Below are positions 56,460 through 64,000 of a DNA stretch of 64,000 bases, one piece after another (within the stretch, counting starts at the first letter, position 1; each line of letters begins with the position of its first letter). Origin of the DNA: Riptortus pedestris (taxonomy: Eukaryota > Arthropoda > Insecta > Hemiptera > Alydidae). Made by a program: the position numbers and the translations under genes. The stretch is taken from contig CM032233.1 in NCBI GenBank assembly GCA_019009955.1, positions 119,266,001 through 119,330,000 on the forward strand, in the 5' to 3' direction. The notes under the pieces were generated by a model. That model was not told the origin of the DNA. It made no database searches and worked only from the letters and a program-made list of their open reading frames with translations.

Positions 56460-56871
56460 AATTTCAATGGATTTAAGTGAGCTGGTGTATGCTATGGAAT
56501 TAATAGTGGGAGTATAATAGCGAGTATACTAAAAATTTTGCATATAGCAATTCTTAAATGCTGGTTTATTTGAGAACTTTGACAGTATGAATAATCAAAA
56601 TAAAATATTATACTACAACTTCTGGAATTAGAGACATATTATAATTTTTAGGAGATTTCCCTCAAGGGAAGTATTGTCTATTTCCCACAAAGGAGATATT
56701 GTCTATGTCTGAGTCAAAATTCGATGAATTATAGTGGGAGGTTTACTGAAGGCTGAAAACAAGAAAGCAATAATTGCTCGCTTAATATTTGAGTTAATGG
56801 AAAATGTATAGAACAACAATTGTAGAGCACCAATAGTTGGCCAACCAACAGGATTGGTCCTATAACATCAT
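56460..56871. repeat. Duplicated block, copy 1
   Basis: 56460-56525 (TTTCAATGGATTTAAGTGAG) recurs at 56978-57047. 56525-56871 (TGCATATAGCAATTCTTAAA, TTTTTAGGAGATTTCCCTCA) recurs at 59530-59865. The second part contains a worn TACE core (AACAGGATTGGTCCTATAAC). Confidence 0.8.
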
Positions 56872-56975
56872 TAGAAAATTTCTCTATAGGACAATCAGCT
56901 AATACATAAATGCAAATACGTGACGCACGTGGGAACTCTGCTTAGTTAACACAGCCTCTGCTTGACCGACTTTTT
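56872..56975 (+). mobile_element. Minimal TACE copy, about 100 bp
   Basis: A worn palindrome end (AAATTTCTCTATAGGACAATC) is followed within 10 bp by M1's last bases and the hairpin end CAGCCTCTGCTTGACCGAC. Everything between is deleted. Confidence 0.65.
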
Positions 56976-57535
56976 TAATTTCAATGGATTTAAGTGAGCT
57001 GGTGTATGCTATGGAATTAATAGTGGGAGTATAGTAGCGAGTTTACCTTGTAAGATGTTAGGTGTGATGTTGAACGAGGCGAGAGAGAGAGGAAGGGAGA
57101 TAGCCCTGCCCCGACCTAATCACCTACCGCCTATCCGAACCCCCTTGATGAAGCAGAAGGGCTTCACCAACCCCCCTCACCCATACACCCTCGCCAAGGC
57201 CCACTTGGAAATATATTGAACGGCTCTAGCTTATTTACATAACACTCTCCTGGAAGCTGAGATATTTCTTTCAGCTAATTGAATAATAATTTCCTTTAGG
57301 AATTCTTAGAAATCGTTTAATGGTAAATTGTAGAACGTCACGCCCCCCCCGTGAATTTCATCTATTTGGCGAATCATTAATATAGCTTCTTTCCAATTAG
57401 TAATTTTTCGAACTCATTAACTGTTCGGCATTTCCTAAATGCTGGGTTACCTTATAAATATCGATATCTGATATTCAAACGTTCATTAATCATAACAACG
57501 AGATGACGATAATGAGTTCCGTTGAAATTTATATT
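56976..57535. other. Duplicated 70 bp then GC-richer spacer
   Basis: 56978-57047 repeats 56460-56525. 57050-57200 is C-rich (CCCCCTTGATGAAGCAGAAG) with no recognised function; the rest is AT-rich. Confidence 0.4.
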
Positions 57536-57881
57536 AGAAGTCCGTCACCCGGGACTGCTTTAACTAATCATATTACTCACGTATTTGCATTTATCTCAAA
57601 ACGCAAATGCTCAATGAGTATGATATTTGTTATTTAGGCTTCAATAAAGTGCTTCATAATGTAACAGTTAATATGACATCAGTAGGAGTGGCTGTTTACT
57701 GAAAGCCGAAAACTATAAAATCCAAATATCTCGTTTAATATTCATCATACAGAAAATATGTATAGACCAACATTTATAGACCATCAAATTTACGATATGA
57801 TTGGTTCTATACACTTTTTCGATCCGACGTATAGTAACGGAGATATTTCGAATTTTCGAAATTCCCCCTCTAAACCCTCCA
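57536..57881 (-). mobile_element. TACE hairpin end, M1 and core
   Basis: GTCCGTCACCCGGGACTGC, M1, ATATCTCGTTTAATATTC, core to CTCTAAACCCTCC. Truncated before the TA tract. The GAGTTCCG(T/C)TGAAATTTAT flank on the left recurs at about 57893. Confidence 0.8.
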
Positions 57882-57906
57882 TATCAACGAAAATGAGTTC
57901 CGCTGA

Positions 57907-58095
57907 AATTTATATTAGAATTCAGTTACACAGGGGCTAACTAAGTAGATTTCTCACGTATTTGCATTTATGTCATTAAAACGTAAAAGTACAATGAGAA
58001 CGATATTTGGTATTTAGGCTTCAAATAAAATGCTTCATAATATAAAAGTCAATATGACATGAGTAGGAGCGGGGGTTTACTTAAGGCCGAAAAAT
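57907..58095 (-). mobile_element. TACE hairpin end plus M1, host copy
   Basis: AGTTACACAGGGGCTAACTA, M1, ending GGCCGAAAAATAAAAAA, where another copy starts. Confidence 0.75.
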
Positions 58096-59002
58096 AAAAA
58101 ATTTCAGCAGATTTCCCACGCAAAGGTTTACAATAGATAAATCTACATTCAACACCACCGCGAATGTTAAATGAATAAATACATACGGCAATGAGAAATC
58201 TTTCAGTCAATTTACAAGTTAAATAAATCTCTACAACGAAAAGGGTCTGAATTGTAAACAAACAGGTCTGCTAACCTCTCTGCACTGAATCGATAGATAG
58301 AAATATTTTAGACCGGAAAGAAAAACAATTAATGAAATATATCAGAATATAACATATTCATTTTCTTGAAAACTATTTACTATATCTCGTGCTGAAATTT
58401 GTAATGAATCAGAATCATTTTTGTGTCAATCACTCATATTTTAGTAATCCAAGAACAAATGAAGGGAGGGGATAAACAGAACGTATTTCTCACGAAGTAA
58501 AGATTCAATGCAAACAATATTTGTTACTTAAACTTGGAATGAAGTGGTTCATGAAATAACAGCTTATTATTATTATGACATGTGCAGGAGTGGGGGTTTA
58601 CTGAAAGCCGAAAACTATAAAATCGGTTAATATTCATGATATGTATTGTACAACATTCATAGAACATTTAATTTGCAATAATATTTGATCTGTATAATTT
58701 TTCGATCTGAGGAATACGAACGGAGATATTTCGAATTTCGAATTCCTCCCCCTCTAAACTCCCCCCCCTCCACTGGTCAAATTTCAACCATTACCGAACT
58801 TGCTATTTCTTTTTTACATAAAACGATTAAATATCGAGTTTGGTTACGATCAAACAAAAATTGCGACCGCTAGACTGGTAACAGACATATATATATAATT
58901 TTGAACGGACCTCATTTTCGTCATCTGCTAGGTAGGATCGATAGACGTTTGAAGAAACGTTTCGAAAATCGCGTAAGGAGTACAACCTCAATAGCTGATA
59001 AA
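58096..59002 (-). mobile_element. TACE copy, M2 type, both termini clipped
   Basis: Starts at TTTCAGCAGATTTCCC (outer hairpin absent), full M2, core, GCGACCGCTAGACTGGTAAC, short (TA)n at 58888-58896, palindrome end to AATAGCTGATAAAAATC, where the palindrome is deleted. Confidence 0.85.
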
Positions 59003-59529
59003 AATCACACCCTCCTTGATGTTTGATATACAGACATAATTCCATAAACACTGAATCAATATCAAATAAGATGAAATGCCTTATAAGCTATATTTGTCAA
59101 GTGGAAGAGATAAAACAAGCAGAAAACAATAAGGGAAATTTCTTTTATTGGCGAGGAAAGCCAGCAAAACACGAATTCCTCTGGATGTCTTTTCTTTGTT
59201 ATGACTTACTTCACTTTTTATAGGAGTTCAAATGGAAGGCATAATACTTTTTTTCATTTGTAATAAACTTCAATCTACTTTCTTCTTTGGTTTTATTTTT
59301 TTCAACTTTTTAGCTTCAGGATGTTCTGGCTGATGACATTTTCTATAATTGTGCACTTATCCACTTTTCCCTTATGATAAAATAAAAATAAGACTTCCTT
59401 TCTTATAAAATCAATTAAGGAAGTGAGAGCAGGCAACGGATTAGTTGAATAGAAAGTTGGACCAAGTTTGTAGGGCTCTCATCTTACTAGTTGAACTAAA
59501 GGGCATCTATTACTCAGCCTTGACCATAA
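59003..59529. other. Spacer; start shared with 31405
   Basis: 59003-59038 (CTCCTTGATGTTTGATATAC) matches 31405-31437, also just outside a TACE palindrome end. The remainder is unrecognised. Confidence 0.45.
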
Positions 59530-59865
59530 TATCCAGACAAAATTTTGCGTATAGCGATTCTTACATGCTGGATTATTTGAAAACTTTGACGGTATGAATA
59601 ATAAAAATAAAATAATATACTACAATTTCTGGAATTAGGCACATATTATAATTTTTAGGAGATTTCCCTCAAGGGTTCATTTGACCATATATTGTCTATC
59701 TCTAAGTCAAAATATGATGAATTGTAGTGGGAGGTTTACTGAAGGCTAAAAACAAGATAGCCTAATAGCTCGTTTAATTTTTGAGTTAATGGAAAATGTA
59801 TTGAACCGCACTTGTAGAGCACCAATAGTTTAACAGGATTGGTCCTATAACATTTTTAGAAAATT
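59530..59865. repeat. Duplicated block, copy 2
   Basis: Same-orientation match to 56525-56871, with small indels (for example CCCACAAAGGAG missing here). Confidence 0.8.
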
Positions 59866-59978
59866 TCCCTTAAGGAAAATCAGCTATTGAGATCGTAATC
59901 ATGATGCGTCTTTCGAAACATTTCTTCAAATGTCCATCGATCCTGCCTAGGAGATAACGAAAATGAGGTCCGTTCAAA

Positions 59979-60055
<77 letters not shown>

Positions 60056-60830
60056 GTTACCGCTGTAGCGGTCGCAATTATTGCTTTATCGCACCAAACT
60101 CGATATTTAATCATTTTATGTAAAAAGAAAGATCAAGTTCCTTAATGGCTGAAATCCAGCCAGTGGGAGGGGGGGCGGTTTAGAGGGGAGTTTCGAAAAT
60201 TCGAAATATCTCCGTTACTGTACGTTGGATCGAAAAAGTGTATACAACCATTCTTATTGTAAATTAAATAAACTATAAATATTATCATATATATTTATTC
60301 TCTATAATGAATAATAACCGAGATATTTGCAACCCCACTTCTACTTATGTTACATAAACAAAACCCTGCTATATAATAAACCACGTTATTCGAAGCTTAA
60401 ATACAAAATATTGTTTTCAAATGACCTTTATTATACGAGATACATGCAAATATGTTCTGGTGACCACCCCCTGTCTTAAGTTCTTGGACTACTAAAATGT
60501 GAGTGATTGAGATAGTGATTATTCTGATTCATTATAAATTGCAGTTCTAGATATAGTATATAGTGTTCAATAATAAGAATATATTATGTTCAAGTATATT
60601 TCAGTAATGGTTTTTCTTACCGGCCAAGAATATTCCTTTCTATCTATTCAGATTTGAAAGGTTGTCTGACCTGTTTGTATACAACTCAGACACTTTCATT
60701 TATGGAAATTATTAAAATGTAAATTGACTGAATGATTTCTCATTATGATTTGTATTTGTTGCTTTAATATTCACAGTGGTGTTAAGTGTTACCATCATGT
60801 TGATTTATGTATTGTAAATTTCTTGTAGGC
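59866..60830 (+). mobile_element. TACE copy, M2 type, TG/TA core
   Basis: Palindrome end TTTCCCTTAAGGAAAATC, (TG)n at 59982-60008 then (TA)n at 60012-60052, core with G7, and M2 to TTGTAAATTTCTTG. The hairpin end is lost here; a trace of it (TTGCGTGACGGACTATT) appears at 60900. Confidence 0.85.
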
Positions 60831-60912
60831 ACCATGCTCTATATTTAATTGTCCCATTTAACACCGAATATAATATTACTTAATTAATCTACTATGACCT
60901 TGCGTGACGGAC

Positions 60913-61296
60913 TATTAGTAGATTTCCCTCAAGGGAATTTTTTTTTTTTTTTTGAAAATTCGAAATATCTCCGTTATTATGGGTCGGGTCGAAAAATTGT
61001 ATAAAGTCATTCTTATTGCAAATTTAATGTTCTATAAATGTTGTTATGAACCTTTTTTCATTATCTTGATTATTAGCTGAGATATTTGCATTTTTTAGTT
61101 TTCGGTCTTCTGTAAAGCCCCACTCCTACTCATCTCATATTAACAATATTCTATTATGTTATGAATCATTTCATTTGAAGCTTAAAATACCAAGTATTGT
61201 TCTCATTGAACTTTTACATTTTGAGATAAATGCAATTATGTAACGCACGTGGGAAATCTGCTTAGTTAACGCCGCCCCTGAGTGAATTGCTTTTTA
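60913..61296 (+). mobile_element. TACE internal-deletion copy, M1 type
   Basis: TTAGTAGATTTCCCTCAAGG, T15, then straight into the core (GAAAATTCGAAATATCTCCG) with no TA tract; M1; hairpin end CCGCCCCTGAGTGAATTGC. It joins head-to-tail with the hairpin-end trace at 60900. Confidence 0.85.
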
Positions 61297-61878
61297 TAAG
61301 GCTCTGTGTAGATACTGATCACATGTGTTATCGTTTCCGGTAAACAAATATAATGACTTGCAGATTTGAGAAGGATATGGACTGGCTTGGGAAAGCCCTA
61401 CGTAAGACTGCTAACTGACACTATTTAGAACATACATATGTATGGGCCGGCCCAGGCCGTTATTGCCTTCAATAGATGGCTCCCGGGGGCCGGCCTCCCC
61501 CCGCCAATACTCTAAGAGACATAGCTTGCCGAGGCAATCAAAACCTCGAAAACATCCTATTGAATGAAGGAAGTTTTCCTGTCGTTTCAGTATTCCAAAT
61601 CCCTCCATGACTTCAATGGAATACAATATTAGCGCATAGCAATATAGTCTTCATTTGAATATGAGCATGTTTTCTTTTCAAATAAATGGTCAATAATTTG
61701 CATTGAATAATCACTGTCTCTTAAAAAGTTTTCTCACTCTTCGGGGACACGAAAAAAGGAGAAAGGGGGAAGATCTTTTGTACCAACTACAAAGAACTTC
61801 CTGTTTGCATTCAGTAAAACCCTCCTTCAACTTGTGAATACTACAGCATATTTACATTTACCCATTGTACGTATTGAT
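61297..61878. other. Spacer with a GC-rich patch
   Basis: 61441-61510 carries GGGCCGGCC twice about 44 bp apart (GGGCCGGCCCAGGCCG and GGGGGCCGGCCTCCCC), in otherwise AT-rich DNA. Function unknown. Confidence 0.4.
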
Positions 61879-62757
61879 TTTTAGCAGATTTCACTTGAGG
61901 GAAATTAGCTATTGAGGTCGTACTAAATATTTCATTTAATATCCATCGTTTCTACCCAGAAGATGACGAAAATGAGGTCCGTTCAAAATTATATATAATT
62001 TGCCTATTGACGCTCTAGCAGTCGCTATTTCTGTTTGATCGTTACCTAACTCGATATTTAATCGTTTTGTGTAAAAATAAAAAATCAAGTTCTTAATAGC
62101 TGAAATCTGACCGCTGGAATGGGAGTTTAGAGGGAGGATTTTCGAAATATCTCCACTACTATATGTCGGATCGAAAACTTGTATAGGACCAACCTTATAG
62201 GAAATTAAATATACTATAAATATTGTTCTATAAATTATTCTCTATCTTGAATATTAACCGCGATATTTGTATTTTTCAATTTTCAGCTTTCAGGAAACCC
62301 TCATTTCTACTCATGTTACATAAACAATACTCTGTTATATAATAAACCACACTATTCAAAGTTTAAATACCAAATATTGTTTTCAGAAGACCTTTATTTC
62401 ACGAGATACACGCAAATATGTTCTGGTGACCCCTTAAGTTCTTGGACTACTAATATTTGACTTATCGAGATATAAATTATTCTGATTCATTAGAAATTAC
62501 AGTACTAGATATAGTAAATAGTTTTCAATAAAATTGATATGTTATATTCAGATATATTTCGGTAATTGTTTTTCTTTAAGATGAAAGTTCCCGTCGGAAG
62601 GCTATTAAAATTGACTGAAAGATTTCATATTACCATTTGTATTTATTCATTTAATATTCAGGGTGGTGTTGTGTTACCAGTATGTAGATTTATCTGTTAT
62701 TAAATTTCTTGAGGGATATCTGCTTAGTTTACTCAGACCCTGCTGGAAGGACTTTTT
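61879..62757 (+). mobile_element. Complete TACE copy, M2 type, minimal TA core
   Basis: TTTTAGCAGATTTCACTTGA, palindrome-end block with a deletion, TATATATAA only, core, M2 (TTAAGTTCTTGGACTACTAA), hairpin end TCAGACCCTGCTGGAAGGAC with a worn hairpin. Confidence 0.9.
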
Positions 62758-62934
62758 TGGTTAGAAAATACTTGGTAATATTTGGAGGCTGCATTGAGAC
62801 CACTTCAGTGAGTTCTTGTGTTACATATTTTCAAACTCCATGTGGAAAATCAAATAGCCTGGATGTTTTCGAATGCTGTATATCCTACTACATAAGGCTA
62901 ATGAATTGCACTGTCTGTCTCTCAGTCCGCCCTT
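62758..62934. other. Short spacer
   Basis: Nothing recognised. Confidence 0.3.
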
Positions 62935-63049
62935 TACTTAAGGGAAATCAGCTATTGACGTCGTACTCATGAAGCGATTTTTGAAGCATTTCCTCAAATG
63001 TCCATCGATCCTACCAAGGGGATGACCAAAAAGAGGTCCGTTCAAAGCT
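62935..63049 (+). mobile_element. TACE palindrome end, solo
   Basis: TTACTTAAGGGAAATCAGC, GTCGTACTCATGAAGCG, to GAGGTCCGTTCAAAGCT. The ACAGGGTGTCC repeat starts where (TA)n should. Confidence 0.85.
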
Positions 63050-63300
63050 ACAGGGTGTCCATAGTTCCCGTGCCACCCCCTTAAAATGGTCAATTATAAT
63101 AATAAAAGGCTGAGACTCGGTGTGCCATAATTGTGACACCTGAAGATTTTTTTCAGTTCATATTCAACCTCGTAACCTTCTCCAGAACTTCTCCAGCGAC
63201 CATAACTTTGGGATTTCCAATGAAATGGCCTACTTTTTATGACGGATTCCCGTAGAAAATTAAATTCTAAAACGAATTTATATTAGTGAATTTTTCTATT
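63050..63300 (+). repeat. ACAGGGTGTCC-ended repeat, plus copy
   Basis: ACAGGGTGTCCATAGTTCCC then GTGCCACCCCC; body TCAACCTCGTAACCTTCTCC and ATGACGGATTCCCGTAGAAA match the complement of 53207-53437. Non-coding; class undetermined. Confidence 0.65.
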
Positions 63301-63699
63301 TGAAGCATCCTTTAGCCGTAAAATGGAAAAATAAATAATTTTATTGAAAACTGCTGACACAAAAATTTTAGCGAACATTATCTTTGAAACAAGTCTACGG
63401 GAAAAGGAATAACTTGTGAAATAATAATGATAATTAAAAGTATTTAAAAAAAATAGTTTACTTCAAAAAATCATCAACAGAAAACGTTCTTATAATTAAT
63501 TTATTTTAAACTGATTACGTAGTAACTATTTTTCAAAGGAATACATTTTCCACCTGCATAGTTTCATGTAAAAAATTGCAGAATTTATTATATTTTGAAA
63601 ATACCTTATTTCCTTCGATTGGAAATCTTTTTGGCTTTCAATGCCCTGTTATAGTTCATTAGTCAATAGTCTGCAATCGTATATAAAGTTTTGACATGT
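63301..63699. other. AT-rich gap
   Basis: No supportable feature; may be a worn upstream part of the following LINE. Confidence 0.3.
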
Positions 63700-64000
63700 C
63701 TGTGGAGTTTGTTTTGCAGACGACCTCATTATTCTGATAGCATCTTAACTACTTCAACAACTGCAGGTAGATATTAACATTATTACAGACGAACACAATT
63801 ACATAAACTATATTTTAATATACAAAAATCTTCATACATTATTTTTACTCATAAAAATTCATCTCCACCATTACATAAATAAGGAAAAGACATTAAAAAA
63901 GTAAATTCAATAAAATATTTAGGCATATTCTTTGACAGTAAAATTAACTGTTATACTCATATAGACAAACTACAAGAATGATTATTGAAACTCATGAACA
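63700..64000 (+). pseudogene. LINE reverse transcriptase fragment, runs off window
   Basis: At 63713 the translation reads FADDLIIL, the FADD catalytic box of non-LTR reverse transcriptase. About 65 codons later, in a different phase, it reads KYLGIFFDSKINCYTHIDKLQ (about 63917-63979), the conserved segment after the palm. Stops and at least one frameshift lie between. HIDKLQ aligns in position with YDIDQLQNKL at about 33306, where the 33290 LINE begins, so this is probably the same or a sister family. The downstream part lies beyond the window. The enzyme would copy LINE RNA at the target nick; this copy is dead. Confidence 0.8.

Overview
The window looks like a piece of an AT-rich invertebrate, most likely insect, genome. 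It holds non-LTR retrotransposon ends with RNase H and CCHC tails, Tc1, piggyBac and hAT relics, canonical Helitrons, LTR remnants and abundant (TA)n. I cannot name the species. I see no intact host gene, no rRNA and no convincing functional tRNA; nearly all long reading frames are translated repeats.

The dominant component is one repeat family, here called TACE (TA-core element), with more than fifty copies or fragments. Parts in order: a 5' 'palindrome end' (outer bases TTTTAGCAGATTTCCC, usually inside the palindrome GATTTCCCTTAAGGGAAATC, then about 100 bp); a (TA)n core of 8 to about 90 bp; a conserved roughly 300-bp core with a variable C-run; one of three exchangeable modules (M1, M2, M3); and a 3' 'hairpin end' (GGGAAATCTGCTTAGTTTACG, then hairpin CGCAGCCCCTGCG, then TGACGGACTTTT). 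The inverted repeat AGCAGATTTCCC is terminal at the 5' end but lies inside the hairpin at the 3' end. This asymmetric layout, the 3' hairpin, the microsatellite and T-run junctions without clear target duplications match non-autonomous Helentron/Helitron2 elements (HINEs). That classification is inference: no Rep/helicase is present. Strand '+' means palindrome end on the left.

Layout. 1-12 kb: TACE copies with LINE 3' ends nested in them and a duplicated 69-nt palindrome in a TA tract. 12-18 kb: simple repeats, LINE tails and two LTR-like relics. 18-32 kb: dense TACE tracts, including a four-level nest at 27.5-29.5 kb (TACE, inner TACE, LINE, hAT MITE). 32-38 kb: a Helitron end, a LINE with RNase H, and a relic hAT holding a LINE. 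38-56 kb: five canonical Helitrons (one at 38-40 kb, a tandem pair at 47.7-51.1 kb, one at 54.2-55.8 kb, with another earlier at 2.5-3.4 kb as the fifth), a broken Tc1 transposase, a piggyBac tail and a 33-bp-arm foldback. 56-64 kb: more TACE copies, segmental duplications, and a LINE reverse-transcriptase fragment that runs off the edge.

Nothing here works as a pathway. The organising theme is transposons inserting into transposons: (TA)n cores of TACE act as landing pads for Helitrons, Tc1 and LINEs, and TACE copies repeatedly sit at one T-run inside older TACE copies. Three 3'-to-5' head-to-tail junctions are consistent with rolling-circle copying.
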